NCBI GenBank assembly: GCA_050011315.1
Contig: JBEKJI010000031.1
Span: forward strand, 1-22,240
Reading direction: 5' to 3'
Source: Fen-549 sp050011315
GTDB lineage: Bacteria > Actinomycetota > Thermoleophilia > Gaiellales > Gaiellaceae
DNA: 22,240 nt
Positions 1 through 7,076 of the stretch are shown here, piece by piece. The position numbers and the translations under genes are program-made. Under the pieces are notes generated by a model, which saw only the letters and a program-made list of their open reading frames with translations, was not told the origin of the DNA and did no database searches. The stretch's first letter is position 1; every line of letters starts with the position of its first letter.

Positions 1-102
1 CGCGGGCTGCACACGATCTGCCCCACCTCGATTGCGATCGGGGCTCTCACCGAGGCCGCGCTCGTGGGTGAGTCTGTGACCGGCGAGGGAGAGAGCATCT
101 GA
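1..102 (+). CDS. 3' end of a TrkA-type NAD-binding potassium uptake protein (partial)
   Basis: The window opens inside a gene read in frame 1, which runs 33 codons to a TGA at 100-102. The visible tail contains HTICPTSIAIGALTEAALVG, like the end of TrkA_N Rossmann domains. The stop overlaps the ATG of the next gene (ATGA), so the two are translationally coupled. Adjacent trkA paralogues of this kind are known in actinobacteria (ceoB/ceoC in mycobacteria). The N-terminal part lies outside the window, so its NAD site cannot be assessed. It probably works with the next gene as the cytoplasmic gating subunit of a Trk/Ktr potassium channel. Confidence 0.75.
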   Translation, partial: RGLHTICPTSIAIGALTEAALVGESVTGEGESI

Positions 103-764
103 TGTACGTGCTCATCGCAGGCGGTGGCAAGGTGGGCGCCAACGTCACGCGCACGCTTCTGCGCCAGGGGCACGAGGTGACGATCGTCGAGCAGCGCTCG
201 GACCGCTTCAGGGTGCTCGAGGAGGAGTTCGACTACCGGGTCCAGCGCGGCGACGCGACCGAGCTGCACGTGCTCGAGCGTGCCGGCATCGGCCGTCCTC
301 CCGATCTGTTGCTCGCGGTCACCGGCGACGACGAGGACAACATCGTCATCTGCGAGATCGCTCAGAAGCGCTACTTCGTGCCCAAGGTGATCGCGCGCGT
401 CAACGACCCGCGCAACCAGGCGCACTTCGACCTGCTCGGTGTCGCGCCGACTGTCTGCGCCACCTCGAGCATCATGGCCCTGATCGAGCACGAGGTACCC
501 GAGAGCGACATCATCCGCCTGCTGCAGCTGCGTGAGGATGAGCTCGAGATCGTCGAGGTGCCGATCGGCGCCGACTCTCCCTCTTCGGGCAAGCGCGTCG
601 AGCAGCTGAAGATGCCGGAGGGAACGCGCCTGATCTCAGTCGCCCGCGAAGGCCGTTCCGAGATCGCCACCGGCTCGACCAAACTCGAGCCCGGCGACCG
701 CGTGCTCGCCATCCTCCAGCCCGGCTGCGAGGACGAGCTACGCAAAGTGCTGCTCAAGCGCTGA
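102..764 (+). CDS. trkA: TrkA family potassium uptake regulatory protein
   Basis: This 220-residue protein starts with a Rossmann fold: GGGKVG at residues 7-12 and the acidic residue E30 closing strand 2 (VTIVEQ), the pattern of an NAD(H)-binding RCK_N/TrkA_N domain (about 1-120). Residues about 135-220 form a TrkA_C (RCK_C) domain ending in a typical GDRVLAIL strand. The length matches single-RCK Ktr/Trk subunits. Such proteins form rings on the inner face of the membrane and gate a K+ channel in response to nucleotides. The ATG overlaps the stop of a second TrkA protein upstream, so the two are probably co-translated and may form a hetero-ring. No TrkH/KtrB channel is visible here. It converges on an antiporter gene 13 bp away that also carries an RCK_C domain. 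Confidence 0.9.
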   Translation: MYVLIAGGGKVGANVTRTLLRQGHEVTIVEQRSDRFRVLEEEFDYRVQRGDATELHVLERAGIGRPPDLLLAVTGDDEDNIVICEIAQKRYFVPKVIARVNDPRNQAHFDLLGVAPTVCATSSIMALIEHEVPESDIIRLLQLREDELEIVEVPIGADSPSSGKRVEQLKMPEGTRLISVAREGRSEIATGSTKLEPGDRVLAILQPGCEDELRKVLLKR

Positions 765-777
765 GGAGCGGGCCGGG

Positions 778-2241
778 CTACTCGCGCGTCGCCGCGAACA
801 GCCACTCGAAGTGGCTCATCGAGTCCGGGCTCGAGACGATCAGCAGCTCGTCGCCGGGGCGAAGCTTGGTGGTTCCCCGCGCCTGCAGGGGCTCGCCCTC
901 GCGCACGATCAATCCGATCCAGGTATCGCTCAGCTCGAGATCGCGGATGCGCATCCCGGCCGCCGCCGAGCTCTCGGCCACCACGACCCGCAGGATGCTC
1001 TCGGGCGCGCTGCGCAGTGGAACCAAGATACGCCAAGGCGTCTGCTCGACCAGGCTGATGGGAATCCCCAGCCGCCCGGCCGCAAACGGCACGGTGGTTC
1101 CTTGGACGAGTACCGAGAAGGCGACGGCGACGAAAACGAGCGAATAGATCACCTTGGCGTCGTTCACGTCGGCCAGCACTGCGAAGGCAGCGAGCAGGAT
1201 CGGCACCGCCCCCTTCAAGCCTCCCCAGAACAAAAACAGGCGCTCGCCTCGCTCCAGGCGTACCGGTAGAAGCAGGAGCCCGGCGACCAGCGGGCGAGCC
1301 AGGAACACGAGCAGCGCCGCGATCAGAAGCCCCTTCAGCCAGAGCCAGTCGTGCCCGACGAAGGAGAGGTCGATCGTCAAACCGAGCCCACCGAAGGCGG
1401 CAACCTCGGCCAGGCTGGCAAGGGAGGAGTGGAACGCCTCGATCTCGGCTTTGAAGGGAGCTCGCTCGTCGCCAACCAGGATCCCCGCCACGAAGACGGC
1501 AAGGAATCCTGATCCGTGCGCCACGCTGGCGAGGCCGTAGACGACGCCGCAGGCGGCCACCGTGCGAACAGGATAGAGGCCTGCGCTCGGCAGTCTGATC
1601 CGCATCAACGGCACGAGCAGGCGCCCGGCGACGATTCCGATTGCGAGCCCCACACTTGTCGCAACGGCGAACTCCCGCACGACGATCAGGAACGAGCCGT
1701 GGCTGGAGGTGGCGAACTGGATCATCGCTAGCATCAGCGCGATCCCAACCGGGTCGTTGGCACCCGACTCGCCCTCGAGGATGGTGTCGGTGCGACCGCC
1801 CACCTCGTGCCCGCCCAGCACCGAGAACATCACGGCCGGGTCGGTGGGCGCCAGCGCTGCTCCGATCAGGCCCGATGTGATCCAGCTGAGGTCGAGCAGG
1901 AGATGGCAGCAGCCGGCGACCACCGCCGCCGTGCCGAACGTTCCCAGAAAGCCAAGCGTCGTTATCGGCAAGATCGCGGCCCGAAAGCGGCGCCAGCCGA
2001 TGTGCATGCCGCCGTCGAAGAGGATGACCACCACCGCCACGACCACGACCCGCTCGACCGTTCGAATCGATGCGTGACGCTCGAGCGCCGGAAAGATGTC
2101 GGAGAGAACCGCGCCGAGAATCAGGAACAACGCCGCCGCGGGCACCGGGATGCGTTCGCTCAGCTTGCTCCAGGCAAGAGCGAGAGTGAGTCCACCGGCA
2201 ACAACGAGCACGATCGCCGCGAAGCTGATGATCTCGTGCAT
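778..2241 (-). CDS. CPA1-type cation/H+ antiporter with C-terminal RCK_C domain (NhaP2/CvrA-like)
   Basis: The 487-residue protein has about a dozen hydrophobic segments over residues 1-390, then a soluble TrkA_C/RCK_C domain (about 405-487, ending near GDELLIVSS). The stretch LEGESGANDPVG is the conserved ESG..ND ion-binding motif of NhaP-type CPA1 exchangers, with the key Asp present. CvrA/NhaP2 proteins extrude K+ (or Na+) in exchange for protons, and the RCK_C part senses a ligand. It lies tail to tail with trkA, which points to joint control of cytoplasmic K+. The ATG at 2241 begins MHEIISFAAIVLVV, directly the first membrane helix, so this start is plausible although no strong ribosome binding site precedes it. 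Ion specificity cannot be read from sequence. Confidence 0.9.
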   Translation of the reverse strand: MHEIISFAAIVLVVAGGLTLALAWSKLSERIPVPAAALFLILGAVLSDIFPALERHASIRTVERVVVVAVVVILFDGGMHIGWRRFRAAILPITTLGFLGTFGTAAVVAGCCHLLLDLSWITSGLIGAALAPTDPAVMFSVLGGHEVGGRTDTILEGESGANDPVGIALMLAMIQFATSSHGSFLIVVREFAVATSVGLAIGIVAGRLLVPLMRIRLPSAGLYPVRTVAACGVVYGLASVAHGSGFLAVFVAGILVGDERAPFKAEIEAFHSSLASLAEVAAFGGLGLTIDLSFVGHDWLWLKGLLIAALLVFLARPLVAGLLLLPVRLERGERLFLFWGGLKGAVPILLAAFAVLADVNDAKVIYSLVFVAVAFSVLVQGTTVPFAAGRLGIPISLVEQTPWRILVPLRSAPESILRVVVAESSAAAGMRIRDLELSDTWIGLIVREGEPLQARGTTKLRPGDELLIVSSPDSMSHFEWLFAATRE

Positions 2242-2332
2242 GTCCGGACTCTAATCTCGTCGCCGCTAGCGCGTCCTGAACGGCCCCGTGTACAGGATCA
2301 CGTAGGTGTGATCTCGCGTTGGTGCCGGATGC

Positions 2333-2713
2333 CTAGTCCGCTTTCGCAGGCCTGAGCTTCGTCGTGATCTGCCGCCGGTAAAAGAAGACGATCAGGCCGA
2401 TCACGGCCCCGGCGGCGTCGATGGCGATGTCCCAGGGAGACCCGACCCGGCCGCGCACGAAGTGCTGGTGCAACTCGTCGCTCGCTGCATAAACGACGGC
2501 GATCGCCAGCGCCGGCCACGGTCGGGCGAGCGCGCGCAAGAGGAGCGCCGAGAGCAGTGCGTACTCACCGGCGTGCGCGAGCTTGCGCAGGATTAGATCC
2601 CAGAAGCCGAGCCCCGAGCTGAGGCTTGGGACGGATGAGAGGGCGAAGATCAACGCCGCCCAGAGCACAACCGGAAGCCAGAGGCTAAACGCTCTTGAAG
2701 CGCGCGTGGACAT
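2333..2713 (-). CDS. VanZ-like family membrane protein
   Basis: The protein is 126 residues, starting at the ATG read back from 2713 (MSTRASRAFSLWLPVVLW). It has about four hydrophobic segments. The conserved VanZ features are KLAHAGEYALLSALL in the middle and SDELHQHFVRGRVGSPWD followed by a G-rich helix (DAAGAVIGLIVFF). Longer readings of the same frame run antisense through the riboswitch and the first DUF4430 gene and are not credible. VanZ proteins are small integral membrane proteins, linked in some cases to teicoplanin resistance; their biochemical role is unclear. The gene is divergent from the riboswitch-controlled operon, with only about 40 bp between its start and the riboswitch P1 stem. 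Confidence 0.85.
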   Translation of the reverse strand: MSTRASRAFSLWLPVVLWAALIFALSSVPSLSSGLGFWDLILRKLAHAGEYALLSALLLRALARPWPALAIAVVYAASDELHQHFVRGRVGSPWDIAIDAAGAVIGLIVFFYRRQITTKLRPAKAD

Positions 2714-2748
2714 GACCGGCGGCCATGATAGGCTCGCCCGCACATAAC

Positions 2749-2890
2749 GGCGAGCGGTTAGGGAACCCGGTGTAAGTCCGGGACGGTCCCGCCGCTGTAA
2801 GGGGAGAAGCTCCCTTGCCACGACGTCACTGGCCACCAGGCTGGGAAGACGGCGGGGGAGGGCGCCCCGAGTCAGAAGACCTGTCGCTCG
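2749..2890 (+). promoter_or_regulatory. Cobalamin (B12) riboswitch
   Basis: The core reads GGGAACCCGGTGTAAGTCCG then GGACGGTCCCGCCGCTGTAA, the highly conserved P3-P6 heart of the cobalamin riboswitch. It is followed by the B12-box-like region CACTGGCCACCAGGCTGGG, GAAGACGGCGGGGGA and GAGTCAGAAGACC. An outer P1 helix can be drawn between CGAGCG (2751-2756) and CGCTCG (2885-2890). The ribosome binding site of the next gene (GGAAGGAGG, 2911-2919) lies just downstream, beside the self-complementary CCTCGAGG (2905-2912), so control by hiding the ribosome binding site is plausible. Cobalamin binding normally turns such genes off. It governs the five-gene DUF4430/ECF operon. Confidence 0.95.
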
Positions 2891-2923
2891 TCGCCCATCG
2901 GACCCCTCGAGGAAGGAGGATTC

Positions 2924-3577
2924 GTGCGAAAGCGCGTTTTCATCATCTTCTCCGTGGCCATCCTGGCTACGGTTTTCGTCTCGTCGGCGGCGGCCGTCAC
3001 CGTCTCGGTGCGCGTCGAAGGCAAGACTCGGACTCTCTTCGGCGCCACCGATCCACAACTGCAGGTCACCTCGACCGCTCTCGACGCTCTCGTGGCGGCG
3101 GCGAACGAGGGCGAGTTCTACTACCACCTCGCCACCAGCTCGTTCGGCTCCTACGTCGATCAGATCGGGCTCTATCCGGCTCTCGCCTCCGGTGGCTGGA
3201 TGTTCAAGGTCAACGGCGTGCTTCCACCGGTCGGTGCCGACAAGGTAACGCTCGAGAACGGCGATCACGTGCTCTGGTACTGGGCCAACTTCGACCCGGT
3301 GACCTTCGCCGGCCCGAAGACGTTGCAACTGGCGCCGAGCAAGCTTACGCGTACCGATCGCGCGCTGGAGAAACGCAGGCACGCCAAGCTCTACTGCTAC
3401 GCGGCCGTTGCTCAAGACGACAAGGGCGTGAGCACACCTGCCAAAGGCGCCGTCCTTCACGTCGGCTCGAATCGAGCCGTGAAGACCGGGGAGGGGCGGG
3501 CGTGCGTAGGGCCGCACCGCGGGTTGCTCGTACAGGCGACCCTGGCCGGCGCAGTGCGCTCGAATAGACTCGGGTGA
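2924..3577 (+). CDS. Secreted DUF4430 (transcobalamin-like) protein
   Basis: A GTG start 5 bp after the strong site GGAAGGAGG opens a 217-residue protein. Residues 1-24 are a signal peptide (MRKRVFIIFSVAILATVF then SSAAA) with no lipobox, so it is probably exported. Residues about 50-125 form a DUF4430 domain: IGLYPALASGGWMFKVNG, a Pro/Gly-rich turn, GADKVTLENGDHVLWYW. This fold is related to the C-terminal domain of animal transcobalamin/intrinsic factor. The C-terminal 90 residues are of unknown type, with a Cys in LYCYAAVAQDDKG and another in GRACVG that could pair. It is the first gene after the cobalamin riboswitch and ends in a GTGA overlap with a second DUF4430 gene. The inferred role is to capture corrinoids outside the membrane; binding itself is not shown by the sequence. 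Confidence 0.85.
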   Translation: MRKRVFIIFSVAILATVFVSSAAAVTVSVRVEGKTRTLFGATDPQLQVTSTALDALVAAANEGEFYYHLATSSFGSYVDQIGLYPALASGGWMFKVNGVLPPVGADKVTLENGDHVLWYWANFDPVTFAGPKTLQLAPSKLTRTDRALEKRRHAKLYCYAAVAQDDKGVSTPAKGAVLHVGSNRAVKTGEGRACVGPHRGLLVQATLAGAVRSNRLG

Positions 3578-4290
3578 ACGGACGCCGACTTCCGGTTTTC
3601 CTCGTTCTGCTCGTCGCTGCAGCCGGTCTGACCGGCTGCAGCGCGGGCAGCGGGAACGGTAGGGCGCGGGTCTGGATCACGCGTGACCAGGGCGCGACCC
3701 TGCTCGAGCGGGGCACGGTTCCGGCCGGACTGACCGCTCTACAGGGCCTCGATCGCCTTACGAGGGTCGAGACCGGCTACGGAGGCGGCTTTGTGACGTC
3801 TATCGATGGGCTCAGCAGCTCGCAACTGCACCAGCGCGATTGGTTCTATTTCGTCAACGGCTACGAGTCCGACCGCGGCGCCGCCTCCTACCGGCTTCGT
3901 GCGGGCGACGTGGAGTGGTGGGACTACCGTTCCTGGCGAGGACGGGAACATGTGCCGGTGGTTGTCGGCGCCTTCCCCGAGCCATTCCTGCACGGCTACG
4001 ACGGCAAGCGCCGGCCGGCGGCCATTCGCTTCCAGCCCGGGCTTCGCACCGAAGCGCTCGCGCTCGCGCGGGTCGTCAGGGCGCGCTCGATCGCGCCGCT
4101 TGGAGCGCCCGTCGCCGCGGCTGCGAACCTGCTCGTCGTCAAGACGGGTAGGCCGGGGCTCGTCGCCGGGCTCCGGAGCGGCGAGCGCGCCGGCGATCCC
4201 GTCCGCTTCGTGGTCAGCGGCGAGGCCTTCACGCGTGCGCTCGCCGGCAATCCGGCGCTCGTTCGCTATCGCTATCAGGCGGCGCCATGA
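3574..4290 (+). CDS. DUF4430 lipoprotein, candidate corrinoid-binding partner of the ECF transporter
   Basis: The GTG start overlaps the previous stop by 4 bp (GTGA). Residues 1-22 are a lipoprotein signal ending in the lipobox LTGC (Cys22), so the 238-residue protein should be lipid-anchored on the outer face of the membrane. A DUF4430-type domain spans about 45-120: ALQGLDRLTRVETGYGGGFV, DWFYFVNGYES, YRLRAGDVEWWDYRSW. The remaining 115 residues (VVVGAFPEPFLHGYDGKR onward) are a second alpha/beta-looking domain I cannot name. With its secreted neighbour it makes two different extracellular DUF4430 proteins in one B12-controlled operon, filling the place where a BtuF-like binding protein would be expected. 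The stop overlaps the ecfT start (ATGA). Confidence 0.8.
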   Translation: MNGRRLPVFLVLLVAAAGLTGCSAGSGNGRARVWITRDQGATLLERGTVPAGLTALQGLDRLTRVETGYGGGFVTSIDGLSSSQLHQRDWFYFVNGYESDRGAASYRLRAGDVEWWDYRSWRGREHVPVVVGAFPEPFLHGYDGKRRPAAIRFQPGLRTEALALARVVRARSIAPLGAPVAAAANLLVVKTGRPGLVAGLRSGERAGDPVRFVVSGEAFTRALAGNPALVRYRYQAAP

Positions 4291-4985
4291 GACCACTGCC
4301 GGCGCTGGCGCTGCTCTCGGCCTGCGTCGTCGCGGCGCTGGTGGCCGCGCATCCGCTGTCGCTGGCGGTGCTCGCGGTGGCGCTTCTCGTACTGGTGCTG
4401 CGAGCTTCCTGGCGACGGGCTCGCCTCTATCTGATCGGGATCGCGGTCTCTTCGCTTGGCCTGTTCCTGATCTGGCCGCTCACGGAGCAAGTCGGTAGCC
4501 ACCCCTTGTGGAACGGGCCGATCGTGCCCGTGCTCGGCTCGATCGACGTGACCCGGGAGGAGTTGCACGCCGGCGCCGTCCAGGCGCTTCGGCTGGCGAT
4601 AGTTGCGCTCGCGTTCGCAGTCTGGGCGCTCCGGCTCGATCACGACCGGCTCGTGCGCGAGGTGCGGCTGGCCAGGCGCTCGGTCTTGACGGTGGCGCTG
4701 GCGACGCGGTTGATCCCGACTCTCGAACGTGACGCCGCCGGCTTCGTCGAGGCTCTGCGCGGCCGCGGTGTTCAGGTGCAAGGGCTGCGCGGTCGGTCGC
4801 GCCTGCTGGCGCCGCTGGTGGCAAGCTCGCTCGAGCGCGGGCTGACTCTGGCCGAGTCGATGGAGGCGCGCGGCTACGGTCGCCGAGGTCGCCCGCCGCG
4901 CTCGCACGTGCGTTTCAGCTGGCGTGAGCGCCTGGCGCTCGCCTTCTCCCTACTGCTCATAGTGGCCTCGCTCCTATGGCTCTAG
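4287..4985 (+). CDS. ecfT: ECF transporter transmembrane component EcfT (CbiQ family)
   Basis: The 232-residue protein has four or five hydrophobic segments, one pair at the start (LPALALLSACVVAALVAAHP) and one at the very end (LALAFSLLLIVASLLW). The two cytoplasmic coupling motifs of EcfT/CbiQ proteins are visible: FVEALRGRG and, 40 residues later, SMEARGYGRRGRP. These Ala-Arg-Gly helices dock into the ATPases. EcfT is the scaffold that joins the ATPase pair to the substrate-binding S component. The ATG overlaps the previous stop by 4 bp and the end overlaps the ATPase start by 10 bp, so it is part of one operon. The whole set follows a cobalamin riboswitch, which supports a corrinoid rather than cobalt-ion role; no CbiM or CbiN is present. 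Confidence 0.9.
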   Translation: MRPLPALALLSACVVAALVAAHPLSLAVLAVALLVLVLRASWRRARLYLIGIAVSSLGLFLIWPLTEQVGSHPLWNGPIVPVLGSIDVTREELHAGAVQALRLAIVALAFAVWALRLDHDRLVREVRLARRSVLTVALATRLIPTLERDAAGFVEALRGRGVQVQGLRGRSRLLAPLVASSLERGLTLAESMEARGYGRRGRPPRSHVRFSWRERLALAFSLLLIVASLLWL

Positions 4986-6343
4986 CGCGCGTAAACAGAC
5001 TCTCCTTCTCCTACCCCGAAGCGGCAACGGCCGCGCTCGAGCAGGTGTCTCTCGATCTGAACCGCGGCGAGATAGTTCTTCTCCTCGGGGTCTCGGGCTC
5101 CGGGAAGTCGACGCTCTTGCGCGCGCTCTCCGGACTGGTTCCGCACTTTCACGGCGGTCGCTTCTCGGGCTCGGTCACCGTGGCCGGGCGCGATACGCGC
5201 GAGACCCCACCGGCGGCGCTCGCGGGCTGCGTCGCGACTCTGTTCCAGGACCCCGAGGATCAGATCATCTTCGACTCGGTTGCGAACGAGGTCGCCTTCG
5301 GCCCTGAGAACCTGGGCGCCGGCGCCGAGCAGGCGCTTGAGCGAGGGCGGAAGGCGCTCGCGGCGGTCGGCGCCGAGCACCTGATCGACCGAGCGACGCG
5401 CGAGCTGTCCGGAGGCGAGCTGCAGAGGGTCTGCCTGGCCTCGGCGCTGGCGCTCGAGCCCGAGCTGCTCGTTCTCGACGAGCCGACCTCCCAGCTCGAT
5501 CCGGACGGCGCCGAGGCGTTTCTCGCCCTGGTCGAGCGGCTGGCTCGAGAGCGGGGGACGGCGGTGGTCCTGAGCGAGCAGCGGCCGTCGCTTCCGCTCG
5601 CGATCTGCGAGCGGGTGATCTTCCTGCGAGACGGGCGGCTCGTGTTCGACGCGCCGCGGGAGCAGGCGCTCGAGTGGCTGGAGCTGGAAGAGCCCGGATT
5701 TTCACGGGCGCTCGAGCCGGCGGGCGAGCGAACCGGCGGCGCCGGCGAGGTTGTCTGCGCGCTCAGCTCGCTCACCTATGCCTATCACCCCGGCGAGCCG
5801 GTGCTCGAGGATGCCTCGCTCGAGATCCGCCGCGGCGAGATCGTCGGCCTCGCCGGCCCGAACGGCTGCGGCAAGACCACGCTCGCCAAGCTGGCCTGCG
5901 GACTCCTCGACGTTCAGGAGGGAAGCGTCGAGCTGCACGGGCGCGCCGGCTACCTCTCCCAGGATCCCGGTCGCTACGTCGTCTGCGAGCGGGCGGAGGA
6001 CGAGGTCGCGCTCGGCATCGGCGGCGATCTGCCGGCGGCGCGCCGCCGGCTCGGAGAGCTCGGGCTAGGCGGTTGCGAGCGGCGGCACCCGCGCGATCTC
6101 TCCAGCGGCGAGCGCGAGCGCCTCGGGCTGGCCGCCGTGCTCGCAATCGAGCCCGACCTGCTCGTCCTCGACGAGCCCACACGCGGTGTCGACCCCGAGC
6201 GCAAGCGCGAGCTGACCGAACTGCTTCGCAAGCACGCCGCAGAGCGCGCGACTCTTCTCGTCACGCACGACATCGCTTTCGCCGCTGCCGTCTGCGACCG
6301 TGTCGTGACGCTCCCGGCCGCCAGGGAGCTCGGCCGTGTCTGA
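4976..6343 (+). CDS. ecfA: Fused double ATPase of an ECF transporter (EcfA1-EcfA2)
   Basis: Two ABC ATPase domains lie in one 455-residue chain. Domain 1 has Walker A GVSGSGKST (38-46), Q-loop Q91, signature LSGGE (144-148) and Walker B LLVLDEP (164-170). Domain 2 has GPNGCGKTT (294-302), Q-loop Q329, a variant signature LSSGE (375-379) and LLVLDEP (395-401). Domain 2 has the switch histidine in LLVTHD, while domain 1 has Gln202 (VVLSEQRP) where EcfA proteins normally have His. The ATP site built from domain 1 and the domain 2 signature is therefore degenerate, and the other site looks intact. Fusion of the two EcfA subunits is common in actinobacteria. Both ends overlap neighbouring genes (10 and 8 bp), tying it to EcfT and the S component. 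Confidence 0.92.
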   Translation: MALARVNRLSFSYPEAATAALEQVSLDLNRGEIVLLLGVSGSGKSTLLRALSGLVPHFHGGRFSGSVTVAGRDTRETPPAALAGCVATLFQDPEDQIIFDSVANEVAFGPENLGAGAEQALERGRKALAAVGAEHLIDRATRELSGGELQRVCLASALALEPELLVLDEPTSQLDPDGAEAFLALVERLARERGTAVVLSEQRPSLPLAICERVIFLRDGRLVFDAPREQALEWLELEEPGFSRALEPAGERTGGAGEVVCALSSLTYAYHPGEPVLEDASLEIRRGEIVGLAGPNGCGKTTLAKLACGLLDVQEGSVELHGRAGYLSQDPGRYVVCERAEDEVALGIGGDLPAARRRLGELGLGGCERRHPRDLSSGERERLGLAAVLAIEPDLLVLDEPTRGVDPERKRELTELLRKHAAERATLLVTHDIAFAAAVCDRVVTLPAARELGRV

Positions 6344-7076
6344 ACGGCTGGGTTACGCGCTCTCGGCGCTTGTTGCCGCCACGGCGCTTGCGTTTGGCTT
6401 CGCAGCGGGACAGTGGGTGGTCGCGGCGATCGTGCTCGGGGTTGCGCTCGCGCTGGCGCTCGGCGTCTTCGTGGAGTCGGGGCCCGACTCGGCCAAGGAG
6501 GTGGCGCTGATCGCGACCTTGACGGGGATCGCCGTGGCCGGGCGCCTGCTCATCCATCCCTTCCCGGGCGTGCAGCCGATGACGGTGATCGTGATCGCAT
6601 CGGGCGCCGCCTTCGGGCTCAGGATCGGCGTCTCGGTCGGTGCACTGGGGGCGCTGGTCTCGAACTTCTTCCTCATCCAGGGCCCCTGGACTCCCTGGCA
6701 GATGGCGCTCTGGGCGCTCTGTGGCGCGGTCGGTGCGCTTGCCGCGTCGCTGGCCCGCCACCGCCTCGCTTTCGCGCTCCTCTGCGGGCTCCTGGCCTAC
6801 GGCTTCTCGACCGCGATGGACGTCTACGGCTGGTGGTACTACTACGCGCACACCTGGGCCGGGCTGGCGATCTCGATTACGACGGGCTTCTCGTTCACGC
6901 TCGCACACGCGCTCGGCTCGTTCGCGATCGCGCTCTTCGCGGGCCCGGAGCTCTGCCGGATGCTCGCCCGCTTTTCGCTGCGGATCCACACCGAGGTCGT
7001 CTGGGCCGAGCCTGCGCTAGTGCATGAACAAGCCGCCGTCGACGAGAAGGTTCTGTCCGGTCACGTAACGATCTGA
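6336..7076 (+). CDS. ECF transporter substrate-binding S component, predicted corrinoid-specific
   Basis: A GTG start 8 bp inside the ATPase gene opens a 246-residue protein with six or more membrane segments. The central part, HPFPGVQPMTVIVIASGAAF then GALGALVSNFFLIQGPWTPW and QMALWALCGAVGAL, fits the S components of ECF transporters (ECF_trnsprt-type fold). These carry substrate specificity and topple in the membrane when EcfT/EcfA engage. Because a cobalamin riboswitch controls the operon and two DUF4430 proteins are encoded with it, the likely substrate is cobalamin or a related corrinoid; another vitamin remains possible. The last 20 codons overlap the 3' end of the convergent SDR gene by 60 bp, so this soluble tail may be dispensable. 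Confidence 0.8.
   Translation: MSERLGYALSALVAATALAFGFAAGQWVVAAIVLGVALALALGVFVESGPDSAKEVALIATLTGIAVAGRLLIHPFPGVQPMTVIVIASGAAFGLRIGVSVGALGALVSNFFLIQGPWTPWQMALWALCGAVGALAASLARHRLAFALLCGLLAYGFSTAMDVYGWWYYYAHTWAGLAISITTGFSFTLAHALGSFAIALFAGPELCRMLARFSLRIHTEVVWAEPALVHEQAAVDEKVLSGHVTI

Noticed and set aside
2287..2332. Searched for CRISPR arrays and phage genes across the window
   Set aside because: No regularly spaced identical repeats and no phage structural or integrase genes were seen; the tandem repeats at 10203 and 14334 have only two copies without spacers.
2333..3517. A 394-codon minus-strand frame ending in the VanZ gene
   Set aside because: Its first two thirds run antisense through the riboswitch and the first DUF4430 gene and resemble no family; only the VanZ part from 2713 is real.
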